This document shows, piece after piece, positions 44,819 through 53,834 of a DNA stretch of 64,000 nucleotides. The notes under the pieces are model-generated. The model was given only the letters and a program-made list of their open reading frames with translations. It was not told where the DNA came from and searched no databases. The DNA is taken from contig JBAXJB010000003.1 in the NCBI GenBank assembly GCA_037138055.1, positions 20,483 through 84,482 on the forward strand, written 5' to 3'. Within the stretch, counting starts at the first letter, position 1. Each line of letters opens with the position of its first letter. Position numbers and translations under genes: made by a program. The stretch is from CAITNM01 sp037138055 (GTDB lineage: Bacteria > Pseudomonadota > Alphaproteobacteria > Paracaedibacterales > CAITNM01).

Positions 44819-45583
44819 TTATGCAGCATTAAGTAATGGACGCACATAAGGCGTATCAAGTAATCGTAATAATGCCATCCATTCTAATTTCAGATGAACT
44901 TCACGTTTTGAAAGAGCTTGCTCATGTGCTCTCACACACACTTCCGTTGGAATAGTACATATTGGAAGTCCTTGCGCCAAGGTCCTGACCTGAATTTCAG
45001 CTGCTTTTTCGAGCATGTACATTAGCATAAACGCTTCGGGAATAGTCGTTCCAACGGTCAAAGAACCGTGATTACGTAAAAGCATTACCTTTTTTTCGCC
45101 TAGATCACGAACAATGGTAACTTTTTCATCTTCACGCATCGCGATGCCTTCATAATCGTGATATGCAACCTCGCCAAATAAGTGTAAGGCATGCTGAGAA
45201 ATTGGTAAAAGTCCTTCTTTTACAGAGCTAACAGCAACACCGTTAATTGTATGCAAGTGCAACACACAACCAATGTCTGGCCTTGCAGCATGGGTAGCAC
45301 CATGAATAACTGAACCTGCTGGGTTAATCTCGTGAATGGTATCGCTTAATATTTCCCCGTCGAAGCTAACCTTAATTAAGTTGGTTGGCGTAACTTCATG
45401 AAAATGTAAACCAAAAGGATTAATCAAAAAACATCCTGGCTGTTCAGGCACTCGTGCAGTAAAATGCGTATATATTAAATCTGTCCAACCATACATTCCA
45501 GCCAAGTGATACGCTGCCGTTAGTTCCAACCGAGCTTTCCATTCACTATCTGATATATCATTTCGCATAATTTTAGATTTCAT
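44819..45583 (-). CDS. class II aldolase/adducin-family protein
   Basis: 254 aa (an ATG five codons in is an alternative start). The fold markers are YGWTDLIYTHFTARVP, FLINPFGLHFHEVTP, the metal-binding pair in HLHTINGVAVSS, and LLRNHGSLTVG. Related to fuculose-1-phosphate aldolase and adducin head domains. Such proteins in proteobacteria often act on sugar phosphates or hydroxy acids; the substrate here is unknown. It is monocistronic. Confidence 0.88.
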   Translation of the reverse strand: MKSKIMRNDISDSEWKARLELTAAYHLAGMYGWTDLIYTHFTARVPEQPGCFLINPFGLHFHEVTPTNLIKVSFDGEILSDTIHEINPAGSVIHGATHAARPDIGCVLHLHTINGVAVSSVKEGLLPISQHALHLFGEVAYHDYEGIAMREDEKVTIVRDLGEKKVMLLRNHGSLTVGTTIPEAFMLMYMLEKAAEIQVRTLAQGLPICTIPTEVCVRAHEQALSKREVHLKLEWMALLRLLDTPYVRPLLNAA

Positions 45584-45843
45584 TAGGGGTTATAACTTTA
45601 ATTTAGAAAAGAAATAGTTAAAATTTTATTAAAATAAACGTTTTAAAAACCATTGCTATCACAATTTCTAAACACAGATTGCACAATAACAGATAAAATC
45701 TTAAATTTGTGAGCAATTTTGGATTTAACGGACTGCAAATACTTTTTGAAAAAAAATTAAATTACGTTGGATTAATCATTTTTTAGTTTCAGGTTTTGAC
45801 ATGTTTTGATATATTCAAAGAATTATTTTTACTTATTAGTCAG

Positions 45844-46404
45844 ATGTATTTACATAAATTAAAGCCAATCCTCATATGTTTAATCATAAGTTTAATCAGC
45901 CTTTCCTCTCTTGAAGCTAGAAAACGCAGTAAAACTGAAACAGCAGGAGATGTTATTCAAATAACCATTCCTGTTACATCTCTTTTGATTGCTTTTGGTA
46001 AAGACGACACAGAAGGTATGAAACAACTTTTTTACAGCGTTGCCGCTTCAACTGCAGCAACTTGGGGATTAAAGCTTGCTTTTAACAAAAAAAGACCAAA
46101 AGGTGGAAAGTATTCATTTCCATCTGGACACACAAGCTTAGCATTTAGCGGCGCATCTTTCCTGGGAATGCGCTACGGTGCAGCTTATGGAGTACCATCC
46201 ATAGGTGCAGCTTCTTACGTTGGTTATACTCGCGTACATGCACGTCGTCACTATTGGGGCGATGTAATAGGCGGTGGTATCATTGGCGGCCTATCTGGCT
46301 TCCTTTTCACAACTCCTTACCAAGAAGTAAAGAAGACTGAAAAGCAAAAGACTGCAGAGAATCCAGAACTAAATAATGACGAAAGTTCTGCAAATAAAAA
46401 ATAA
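45844..46404 (+). CDS. PAP2-family phosphatase
   Basis: 186 aa from the ATG at 45844, giving a signal peptide (LKPILICLIISLISLSSLEA). A TTG 16 codons upstream would add a polar leader and is less likely. All three parts of the phosphatase signature are present: KLAFNKKRP (KxxxxxxRP), PSGHTS, and TRVHARRHYWGD (Rx5Hx3D). It dephosphorylates lipid phosphates such as undecaprenyl diphosphate or phosphatidic acid outside the inner membrane. It has fewer hydrophobic helices than integral PAP2 enzymes, so it may be periplasmic. Confidence 0.87.
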   Translation: MYLHKLKPILICLIISLISLSSLEARKRSKTETAGDVIQITIPVTSLLIAFGKDDTEGMKQLFYSVAASTAATWGLKLAFNKKRPKGGKYSFPSGHTSLAFSGASFLGMRYGAAYGVPSIGAASYVGYTRVHARRHYWGDVIGGGIIGGLSGFLFTTPYQEVKKTEKQKTAENPELNNDESSANKK

Positions 46405-46453
46405 CTTGCCATTTTGCTTGTTTTTTAAGCACTTTTGCCGTAGCTTATAAAAC

Positions 46454-47437
46454 ATGCACCCTACAATTAACATTGGCTCCATTAGCCTTGATATGAACGT
46501 ATTCCTAGCACCCATGACGGGTGTTAGTGATATGGCATTCAGAAGTCTTGTAAAACGAATGGGTGCCGGACTCGTTATTTCAGAAATGATTGCTAGTCAG
46601 GCAATGATTCGCCAAACACGCGCAAGCTTGCGCATGATTCAAGCTCATGGTGAAGAGCCTATGGTAGTTCAACTGGCAGGTTGCGAACCTGAAGTTATGG
46701 CAGAAGCAGCAAAATTAAACGAAGACTTGGGCGCTAAAATTATAGATATTAACATGGGCTGCCCTGTGAAAAAAGTTGTTAATGGGCACGCTGGATCAGC
46801 CTTAATGCGCAATGAATCTTTAGCTGCAAAAATTATTGAAGCAACAGTAAAAGCAGTAAAGATCCCTGTAACCCTTAAAATGCGTACAGGTTGGGATGAT
46901 AATAGTCGCAATGCTCCAAAGCTAGCTAAAATAGCTGAAGATTTAGGTATTCAAATGATTACGGTTCATGGCCGTACACGTTGTCAGCTATATAATGGAA
47001 GGTCCGACTGGAAATTTATACGCTCGGTAAAAGAAGCCATAAACCTTCCTGTTATAGGCAATGGTGATGTTGTCACCGTTGAAGATGCTAAAAATTTATT
47101 AGAACAAAGCGGAGCAGATGGAGTAATGATTGGTCGCGGTGCATATGGCCGCCCTTGGTTTATAAAACAAGCACACGATTACTTAACAACCGGAGCTACT
47201 CCTAAAGACCCATCACTTGAAGAGCAGCTAGAAATTATTCTTGGACACTTTGAAGATATTTTACACCTATATGGTGTTGAAGGCGGTGTCAAGATTGCTC
47301 GCAAACATCTGGGGTGGTACAGTAAGGGACTTAAAGATTCCGCCGAATATAGGGTACACGTTAACCAAACTGAGTGCCCCTTACAGATGCGTGATCTCGT
47401 TCGAAATTTTTACAACCAACAAACAGAATTAATATAA
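46454..47437 (+). CDS. dusB: tRNA-dihydrouridine synthase B
   Basis: 327 aa. Motifs: VFLAPMTGVSDMAFR, the Cys acid in NMGCPVKKVVNGHAGSALM, VTLKMRTGWDD, VHGRTRCQLYNG and GVMIGRGAYGRPWF. FMN enzyme that reduces specific uridines in the tRNA D-loop. In many alphaproteobacteria it heads the dusB-ntrB-ntrC operon; here a 75-aa Fis-like gene starts 4 bases downstream and rsmD follows it. Confidence 0.97.
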   Translation: MHPTINIGSISLDMNVFLAPMTGVSDMAFRSLVKRMGAGLVISEMIASQAMIRQTRASLRMIQAHGEEPMVVQLAGCEPEVMAEAAKLNEDLGAKIIDINMGCPVKKVVNGHAGSALMRNESLAAKIIEATVKAVKIPVTLKMRTGWDDNSRNAPKLAKIAEDLGIQMITVHGRTRCQLYNGRSDWKFIRSVKEAINLPVIGNGDVVTVEDAKNLLEQSGADGVMIGRGAYGRPWFIKQAHDYLTTGATPKDPSLEEQLEIILGHFEDILHLYGVEGGVKIARKHLGWYSKGLKDSAEYRVHVNQTECPLQMRDLVRNFYNQQTELI

Positions 47438-47441
47438 AATT

Positions 47442-47669
47442 ATGACCGGAATTGCAGCAGTTATTGAAAAAATGGTGAAAGAGTATTTTACAACTCAAGG
47501 TGACAATATTACCGATTCAAGCCTTTATAATACTGTACTTCAGGAAGTAGAACGTCCCCTTCTAGAACAAACTCTTCATGCCGTAAAAGGTAATAAAGCA
47601 AAAGCAGCCAGAGTTCTTGGGATTAACCGCAACACCCTTCACAAAAAAATTAGTGAACATGGTTTGTAA
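47442..47669 (+). CDS. fis: Fis-like DNA-binding protein (stand-alone NtrC-type HTH)
   Basis: 75 aa. The C-terminal 45 residues contain VERPLLEQTLHAVKGNKAKAARVLGINRNTLHKKI, in short the Fis/NtrC helix-turn-helix (ARVLGINRNTLHKK). The N-terminal part (EKMVKEYFTTQGDN) resembles that of Fis. It likely bends DNA and acts as a nucleoid protein. It starts 4 bases after dusB and its stop overlaps the rsmD ATG (TAATG). The call as Fis rather than a cut-down NtrC rests on its size and its position. Confidence 0.85.
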   Translation: MTGIAAVIEKMVKEYFTTQGDNITDSSLYNTVLQEVERPLLEQTLHAVKGNKAKAARVLGINRNTLHKKISEHGL

Positions 47670-48220
47670 TGCTGCGTATTTGTGCAGGCCTGTTCAAGGG
47701 TAAGCATTTAAAGTTACCTCCAGAATCTGTTTCTCGCCCTTCATCTGATAGGCTACGTCAAGCCGTTTTCAACATACTCACAAACATGCTGAATTTTAAT
47801 GAGCTGCGCGTTCTTGACGCATTCGCTGGCTCAGGTGCTTTAGGTTTAGAGGCACTGTCTCGTGGAGCTAAATCAGTTGTTTTTTGTGAAAATAATCTTT
47901 TAGCTCAGCAAGTGCTTAAAGAGAATGTTTTAGGTACAAAAGCTAATCATGCAGATATTTCAATAACTAATGATATTTTTCAACTCAAGACAGACCCCTT
48001 TGATTTGGTTTTTCTAGACCCACCTTATGATATGGGCCTAGAACTTAAGGCAATTGATTGCTTACTAGAAAAAAAGCTTATATCTGAAAATGGAATTATA
48101 GTTGTTGAACAACGGAAAGGCGCGACAATTATCAATCACAAAGACTTTACTGCACAAGAACCACGAGTTTACGGCAAATGCCAAATTACGATTTTACAGC
48201 TTATCCAGCCAAACGATTAA
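47669..48220 (+). CDS. rsmD: 16S rRNA (guanine966-N2)-methyltransferase RsmD
   Basis: 183 aa. Markers are ICAGLFKGKHLKLP, RPSSDRLRQAVFNIL, the SAM site LDAFAGSGALGLEALSRGA and the catalytic DPPYD. It methylates G966 of 16S rRNA. It is coupled to the fis-like gene by a TAATG overlap, and its last 20 bases overlap the convergent protease gene. Confidence 0.95.
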   Translation: MLRICAGLFKGKHLKLPPESVSRPSSDRLRQAVFNILTNMLNFNELRVLDAFAGSGALGLEALSRGAKSVVFCENNLLAQQVLKENVLGTKANHADISITNDIFQLKTDPFDLVFLDPPYDMGLELKAIDCLLEKKLISENGIIVVEQRKGATIINHKDFTAQEPRVYGKCQITILQLIQPND

Positions 48221-49670
48221 CTGCCCAAGCATGAGTCTTATTATCAAAATAAAACTCTTCTGCACCGCCATCTTGCTCGAAAACATTGATTTCTTCTAGT
48301 AAACGTCCTTGGTTGAAAATAATTTTTTCATCGTAGCCAATTTTAATACCATAATTCCTAAAAGCAATTGTAAAATGACCACTTTTAATTAGTGAAGGAA
48401 TCGCTTTAATCACGTCATTAAGGGTAAAAATGTCATAATTCCCCAATTTTTCAACACAGATCAGTGCATGATTAGACCCAGGGAACATTGGAAGTTTTTC
48501 AATGAAACCACTTCCCAAACGTGCATTGGTTATAAGCACTCGGTTTTTACCCTTTAGGCCGGAACGACGAATCATAACATCATCGGCTTCAAAGAATGTC
48601 GCTCCACCGAACACAACCATACGCTTAACTTGACGATCGTTCATATTGTAAGGCGCTATAGATAATTTCATTTTTTTGCCATAACGAACAATTGAAAGTT
48701 TGACTTTTTTATTAGCGACTCCAATTTCATTAATAATTTTATCTAGCTTGTATAAATTTGGACCAATTTCTTGCCCATCAATTTCAAGAATGCAATCTCC
48801 TGCTTCCAACACACCTTCGGCAGGACTATCTGGCATAATGCTGTGCACCTTTAATGCGCGATGAAACGCTTCTGGGTATTTCCTTGCATATTCAACGGCA
48901 CTGTCTTCTGAAAAACTGTAATATTTTACTAAATCACCCAAAGATGAATACGTAAAAATTGCCCCCAGGGAAAAGCGCTTTGGTTCTTTGCCGGCTTTAA
49001 GAGATTCTAGTATCTCTACTCCATAAGCTATAGGAAGCGCAAAAGCACTGGTTGCCATGTTTGACGCAAAAATTATTCCAATAACCTTACCAGAAGCAAC
49101 ATCATAAACCATGGAGCCACTTCCCCCACCTTGCATATTTAAACTAATACGCATTGCATGCTGAGGAAGATGCCCTTCTATTTCATTAGGGTTTGCGACT
49201 ACACCTGTTTGTGTTGAAAAATGGCGATTTTCATTTTTTCCAATAATTAATACATTTGTGCCTGTTTGAATTGAATCACTACTAAGTGATAAATCCTCTG
49301 TGAGCCCCATATCTTTTAAATCACCTTGAAAGACAGCTATGTCAGCTGTGGGGTCACTGTAGATAAGTTTCAAAGGAATTTCTTTACCAGAAGAAAGCGT
49401 TGCTAAGTATTCAGCAATTACTTTGTTTCCAGCTGCTACATGAGCGTTTGAAAAAATATAGCCATTTTTAGCATCAACAATAAAGCCAGTCCCAGCCGTG
49501 GGTGAAACATCACCATATGCTGCAACAATACTGCGTGATTTTATACTGACAACATATGGCTGAAGCTTAGCTAAAAGCTTTGGGTCAGTACTGGAAAATA
49601 CATTACTAAAAAAAATTAGGCTGATGAAAGCATATTTCACCAGCCCTAAAACAGGAGCAATAAATTTCAT
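48201..49670 (-). CDS. trypsin-like serine protease with PDZ domain (DegP-related)
   Basis: 489 aa. The signal peptide is about residues 1-27 (SLIFFSNVFSS). The catalytic triad appears in SNAHVAAG (His), DPTADIAVF (Asp) and GGGSGSMVYD (Ser). A PDZ domain follows (residues ~265-345: SIMPDSPAEGVLEAGDCILEI in part), and a second, more divergent one may lie in the C-terminal 120 residues. A periplasmic quality-control protease is likely. It starts 5 bases after rpmG ends, so the two probably share a transcript. Confidence 0.88.
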   Translation of the reverse strand: MKFIAPVLGLVKYAFISLIFFSNVFSSTDPKLLAKLQPYVVSIKSRSIVAAYGDVSPTAGTGFIVDAKNGYIFSNAHVAAGNKVIAEYLATLSSGKEIPLKLIYSDPTADIAVFQGDLKDMGLTEDLSLSSDSIQTGTNVLIIGKNENRHFSTQTGVVANPNEIEGHLPQHAMRISLNMQGGGSGSMVYDVASGKVIGIIFASNMATSAFALPIAYGVEILESLKAGKEPKRFSLGAIFTYSSLGDLVKYYSFSEDSAVEYARKYPEAFHRALKVHSIMPDSPAEGVLEAGDCILEIDGQEIGPNLYKLDKIINEIGVANKKVKLSIVRYGKKMKLSIAPYNMNDRQVKRMVVFGGATFFEADDVMIRRSGLKGKNRVLITNARLGSGFIEKLPMFPGSNHALICVEKLGNYDIFTLNDVIKAIPSLIKSGHFTIAFRNYGIKIGYDEKIIFNQGRLLEEINVFEQDGGAEEFYFDNKTHAWAVNRLAG

Positions 49671-49675
49671 GAAAT

Positions 49676-49846
49676 TTATTTTATTTTTGCTTCACGGAAT
49701 ACTACGTGCTTACGTACAACTGGGTCATACTTTTTAAGTTCTAGCTTTTCTGGCTTCTTGCGTGGGTTCTTTTTCGTAACATAAAAGAAACCTGTATCCG
49801 CTGAGCTTAGAAGCTTAATATTTAGAGTTGCTGTTTTCTTTGCCAT
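49676..49846 (-). CDS. rpmG: 50S ribosomal protein L33
   Basis: 56 aa: MAKKTATLNIKLLSSADTGF, then FYVTKKNPRKKPEKLELKKYD in part, ending FREAKIK. It has no zinc-binding cysteines (the C-minus form). Part of the large ribosomal subunit. Its stop lies 5 bases before the protease gene. Confidence 0.96.
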   Translation of the reverse strand: MAKKTATLNIKLLSSADTGFFYVTKKNPRKKPEKLELKKYDPVVRKHVVFREAKIK

Positions 49847-49935
49847 GATTCATTTTTCACATATCTAATTACTGTTATAATTACCAAATTGTCCGGCACT
49901 ATGCAAGTAAGAAAATTATTGAGAGGCTAAATACA

Positions 49936-50457
49936 GTGGATAAAACTGAATTAAGAAGAAATTTAAAAAGTCACCAGGTAGATGATGCTCAAAAATTACT
50001 AGAACAAGCATATTTGTTAGCCAGCCTTGAAAATATAATAAAAACAACCCAGCCAACCTGTGTGGGGCTATATTCAGCCATTGAGAACGAAGTTGATTTA
50101 AGTTCTGTTTTTAAAAAATGCCAAGAACTTCAAATTGCCACAGCTTACCCACGTATTACAGGAGATGTAATTACTTTTCATAAAATTGATTCATTAGACA
50201 TGCTAAGCGAAAAATCCTTTGGGATTTTCGAACCATCACAAACGGCACCTTTGGTTGTGCCTGATTTATTAGTTGTGCCAGGCCTTGCGTTTACTAAAAA
50301 TGGCAAACGCCTTGGAAGAGGAAAAGGACACTATGACCGTTACTTAAGTCAGCATTCCACACAAACAATAAGTTTGGTGTTTTCTTGGGCCCTGCTAGAT
50401 GATCTGCCTACTGAACCCCACGATGTGAAAATTGATAGAGTTATTAGTTATTATTAA
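49936..50457 (+). CDS. 5-formyltetrahydrofolate cyclo-ligase
   Basis: 173 aa from a GTG start with GAGAGG upstream. The N-terminus (KTELRRNLKS) and GLYSAIENEVDLS, then VVPGLAFTKNGKRLGRGKGHYDRYL, are the family signature, including the ATP/folate-binding basic loop. It converts 5-formyl-THF to 5,10-methenyl-THF with ATP. Monocistronic; a terminator follows. Confidence 0.93.
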   Translation: MDKTELRRNLKSHQVDDAQKLLEQAYLLASLENIIKTTQPTCVGLYSAIENEVDLSSVFKKCQELQIATAYPRITGDVITFHKIDSLDMLSEKSFGIFEPSQTAPLVVPDLLVVPGLAFTKNGKRLGRGKGHYDRYLSQHSTQTISLVFSWALLDDLPTEPHDVKIDRVISYY

Positions 50458-50471
50458 GAAATACCATAAAA

Positions 50472-50507
50472 AAAAATTCTCCAGGCACATGTCCTAGAGA
50501 ATTTTTA
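50472..50507. terminator. intrinsic terminator after the cyclo-ligase gene
   Basis: Stem AAAAATTCTCcAGG paired with CCTaGAGAATTTTT (one mismatch) and a short loop, followed by T-rich sequence. Convergent genes on both sides could share it. Confidence 0.85.
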
Positions 50508-50536
50508 TTTAAGAAGTAATAAAATAATTTAGCTAA

Positions 50537-50809
50537 TTATTTTGTACGTTTTACTGGCGCAGCTGGCGCAGGCGCAGCAGCAACTGGTGCTTTTGCAACG
50601 CATTGATCCTTAGCAGCGTCATATACCGTATTTCTGTTAGCGCATGATTTGCATGATTGTGATGGTGCATGAAAATGCCCACCCTGTGATTGACATTGGC
50701 GTGGACCACCAGGTAGCATCGCCATGGGTGTTGCAACAGGAGAGTTAGAAGCTTGCAATAAGTCGCCGCTTAGCATTGCTAGCACGATCCATAGTATATT
50801 TTTTTTCAT
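50537..50809 (-). CDS. small exported Cys-containing protein, family A
   Basis: 90 aa. The signal peptide is MKKNILWIVLAMLSGDLLQA. The mature part has four cysteines in the order CQSQGGHFHAPSQSCKSC and DQC, then an Ala/Pro tail (APVAAAPAPAAP). The Cys pattern suggests disulfides or a small EGF- or chitin-binding-like fold, not proven. Its leader (TAATGGAGAATATAT before the ATG) almost matches those of the two small genes near 44.5 kb. Confidence 0.7.
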   Translation of the reverse strand: MKKNILWIVLAMLSGDLLQASNSPVATPMAMLPGGPRQCQSQGGHFHAPSQSCKSCANRNTVYDAAKDQCVAKAPVAAAPAPAAPVKRTK

Positions 50810-50964
50810 ATATATTCTCCATTAAAGTAAAAATGTTATTAACAATTTAGATTTTAAACAGAAAATGTTAAGAAATTGTTAACACTGTCATTTAAAACAC
50901 CCAAGCTCTAGAAAATCTACCTCACCCCCTGCTATAGTTTTCCAAAATAGCTATTGAGTTTTTT

Positions 50965-52203
50965 ATGAAAAGTCTTTTTTTGCAAAATCTACAATCTAAA
51001 GGATTGCTTTTTCAAGCAACTGACCTTGAAGCTTTAGATGAGCTATTTGCGAATAAGGAACCAGTTGTTGCCTATATTGGCTTTGACCCAACCGCTAGCA
51101 GCTTGCATGTAGGCAACCTAAGCCAAATTATGACATTGCGCCTACTGCAACAACATGGACACAAACCCATTGTTTTAATTGGTGGCGCTACAGCGCAAGT
51201 GGGTGATCCATCAGGTAAAGACGAAATGCGTCAACAAAATAGTGATGAAACAATTGCTACTAACATTGCGGGCATTAAAGAATGTTTTGCAAAATTTTTA
51301 AAATTTGGAAACGGCCCCACCGATGCGGTTTTAGTCAATAACGCCGATTGGCTAATGAATATTAACTATATTGATTTTTTAAAAAACTACGGTCGCCACT
51401 TTTCAATAAACCGCATGCTCAGCTTTGATAGTGTTAAATCACGCCTTGATCGTGAACAGCCTTTATCATTCTTAGAATTCAACTACATGATCTTGCAAGC
51501 GTATGATTTCATGGAACTGTTTAAAAAGCATAAATGCGTTTTGCAACTTGGTGGATCTGATCAATGGGGAAATATTGTTAACGGTGTTGAATTAACACGC
51601 AGAGTTTTAGGCAAACCAGTATTTGGCCTGACCAGTCCACTGGTAACAACTGCTAGTGGTGTAAAAATGGGGAAAACAGCAAAAGGTGCGGTTTGGCTGA
51701 ACGATAATATGCTCAGTCCTTTTGAGTACTGGCAGTTCTGGCGCAACACTGACGATGCAGACGTAATTCGATATATGAAAATTTTCACCGATTTTACTAT
51801 TGATGACCTAGAAAAATATGCAAAACTTGAAGGCTCAGCCTTAAATGATGCAAAAATTGCCTTAGCAGATGCTGCAACAGCCATGTGCCATGGTCCAAGT
51901 GTTTTGACTGAAATTCATGCCCAAATTCAAGCAGCTTTTGGTGCTGGTAGCGACGCTGACCTTCCAACAAAATGGATAGAAGAATCACAAATTGACATAC
52001 CAACGTTGGAAACGTTATTGGTGGCTTCTGGATTATGCGCAAGTAAAGGTGAGGCAAAGCGCCTAGCCCAAGGTGGTGGACTTCGCATTAATGGCGAACA
52101 AGTTACCGATCCACGGCAAGAAGTTGATGTTTTGGCACTTCGCGCTGCGCCTATAAAAATATCTATGGGTAAGAAACAACACTGTTTAGTGCAAGTTAGG
52201 TAA
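50965..52203 (+). CDS. tyrS: tyrosyl-tRNA synthetase
   Basis: 412 aa. The HIGH-type motif is LHVGNL, the KMSKS-type motif is KMGKTAKG, and GGSDQWGNIVNG and LLQAYDFMEL are class Ic TyrRS features. A C-terminal S4 RNA-binding domain (ASKGEAKRLAQGGGLRING) is present. It charges tRNA-Tyr. Confidence 0.97.
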   Translation: MKSLFLQNLQSKGLLFQATDLEALDELFANKEPVVAYIGFDPTASSLHVGNLSQIMTLRLLQQHGHKPIVLIGGATAQVGDPSGKDEMRQQNSDETIATNIAGIKECFAKFLKFGNGPTDAVLVNNADWLMNINYIDFLKNYGRHFSINRMLSFDSVKSRLDREQPLSFLEFNYMILQAYDFMELFKKHKCVLQLGGSDQWGNIVNGVELTRRVLGKPVFGLTSPLVTTASGVKMGKTAKGAVWLNDNMLSPFEYWQFWRNTDDADVIRYMKIFTDFTIDDLEKYAKLEGSALNDAKIALADAATAMCHGPSVLTEIHAQIQAAFGAGSDADLPTKWIEESQIDIPTLETLLVASGLCASKGEAKRLAQGGGLRINGEQVTDPRQEVDVLALRAAPIKISMGKKQHCLVQVR

Positions 52204-52208
52204 AAGTA

Positions 52209-53408
52209 CTACCGAACTTTTACATAAATGTACTCAGTGCGTTCGCCAAATTTCTGCGTACCCTGCAATGCAAACCCTACTGCTTCAAATTTTTCTGTAA
52301 GATCTGGTAGGTAAGTTCGAAATGTTCCACCAATGCCTAAACTATTTGCGATGAATTCTTCATGGGCAGATAGCATGAAGGCATGATCAATAATATTTCT
52401 AATGGGACTTCTGCCTTCTGTTTTTAATTGAATCAATGCCGCCCAGAAAGTAGGAGTCACTGCATCTGCAAAAATATCAGCATGAGCACCACCATCATAA
52501 GAAATATTAGCAGCAGGCCCACTTTCAGTTATGGCAACAGCAATCTGTCCGTCATGATCACAACGGCAATGTTGACAAGAGTTCACAAAGGTTTTTTTTG
52601 CATAAGCTTTTAAGAAATCGTCAGCAAAATATGCTGATGTTCCAGCAACATCTGCCATCAAAGAATGACCGCAACCCAAAACTAGTGTATTTACAGCACC
52701 TTCTAATTCTATGCGCTTTAAAAGTGATTGAGCTATCGTGTGATCGAGATGTATTTCTGTATCAAAAAGGTAATCATCGCCTGCAACCAAGCCTTCAACC
52801 AATAAATGCAAGCGCATCGCTGTAAAGCCAGAATTTAAGTATGCCTCTTCAGCAAAAAATATCTTTCCCAAAAAATGTTTTAGTAATTCACTATTGCCGC
52901 CACTAGTTTCCAATCGGTGATTGTATGCAGAAACCACACTTTGAGACTGAGTAATTAGTTCTTCCACAAAAGCTTCAAATCCAACAGCATCTCCTTCTGT
53001 TGTGTGTAATATATTTAAAATCCCTGCAAACATCCCATCACTATCAACAGTACGTAGATTAGGAGCAACAGGGCGATCTCCTTTAAACGATGTGCAATAT
53101 TTTTGTCTTATCCTTTCTTTGAAAAATTCAGTTGAAAAAATATCTTCTCGCGAAGACACAAGAGGCTCTAACTGAATAGAATCAATATGTTGTTTTATGT
53201 TTTGCGCCAAAGGTTGTTCTGGGAATGTATCAGCAAATGTTGACCATTTGGCTTTATCAAAAGTTAAGATTTTAAAATAACCCGGAATAGTTCTACCAAG
53301 TCCAAGACTTGGAACTAATTCAATTTCTGTAGCTTCTGTTGCAGCACATACTGATACTATTAAACAGAATGACACAGCTAGTTTTTTAAAGAATTCTTTT
53401 GCACACAT
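52209..53408 (-). CDS. exported methyltransferase-like protein of unknown function
   Basis: About 399 aa from the ATG at 53408 (an ATG nine codons upstream gives a less natural signal). The signal peptide is KLAVSFCLIVSVCAATEA. In the mature protein, NTLVLGCGHSLM looks like motif I of class I SAM methyltransferases. About 60 residues later ISYDGGAHADIFADAV and a FWAAL helix could be motifs II-III, and a closing FEAVGFALQGTQKFGERTEYIYV resembles the last two strands of the fold. A Cys-His patch (CQHCRCDHDG) interrupts the domain. It converges on tyrS with a 5-base gap. Activity outside the cytoplasm would be unusual; the family assignment is tentative. Confidence 0.6.
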   Translation of the reverse strand: MCAKEFFKKLAVSFCLIVSVCAATEATEIELVPSLGLGRTIPGYFKILTFDKAKWSTFADTFPEQPLAQNIKQHIDSIQLEPLVSSREDIFSTEFFKERIRQKYCTSFKGDRPVAPNLRTVDSDGMFAGILNILHTTEGDAVGFEAFVEELITQSQSVVSAYNHRLETSGGNSELLKHFLGKIFFAEEAYLNSGFTAMRLHLLVEGLVAGDDYLFDTEIHLDHTIAQSLLKRIELEGAVNTLVLGCGHSLMADVAGTSAYFADDFLKAYAKKTFVNSCQHCRCDHDGQIAVAITESGPAANISYDGGAHADIFADAVTPTFWAALIQLKTEGRSPIRNIIDHAFMLSAHEEFIANSLGIGGTFRTYLPDLTEKFEAVGFALQGTQKFGERTEYIYVKVR

Positions 53409-53492
53409 GATATTAACAACAGTGTAATTAGACAACTGCAGTTAATATAATTCTAAAAACATTTTTATTTGGTTAATGTTATTTATTAAATA

Positions 53493-53834
53493 TTATGAAA
53501 ATAAATAATTCCCAAACCAAGAAGCAGTAATGCTTAAGAAAACACTTGCTATTATGTAAGCAAATGCCATGACTATTTGTTGGTTTTGAATCATACTCAA
53601 GCATTCTAATGAAAATGCAGAAAATGTTGTAAATCCGCCTAAAAATCCTATAAGCAATATTGGTTTTAGGTGTGCGAATTTAGTTGCCACAACTCCTGCC
53701 AAAAACCCACCACTTACATTTACAATTAATGTGGCTACAGGTAATCCCATAATGGGAAAAACGCACAAGCTAAGCAAATAGCGACTTAAGCACCCTGCCC
53801 CTCCGCTTAAAAAAACAACAAGAGCATTAGCCAT
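53493..53834 (-). CDS. crcB: fluoride channel Fluc/CrcB
   Basis: 113 aa from the ATG at 53834, which overlaps the holB stop by 8 bases; starts further upstream would lie deeper in holB. Four hydrophobic helices with the family landmarks GGAGCLSRYLLS, NVSGGFLAG and FLGGFTTFSAFSLE, which hold the Na+ site and the Phe box. It exports fluoride as a dual-topology dimer. It is the last gene of the bdhA-rmuC-PAAR-holB-crcB run. Confidence 0.92.
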   Translation of the reverse strand: MANALVVFLSGGAGCLSRYLLSLCVFPIMGLPVATLIVNVSGGFLAGVVATKFAHLKPILLIGFLGGFTTFSAFSLECLSMIQNQQIVMAFAYIIASVFLSITASWFGNYLFS

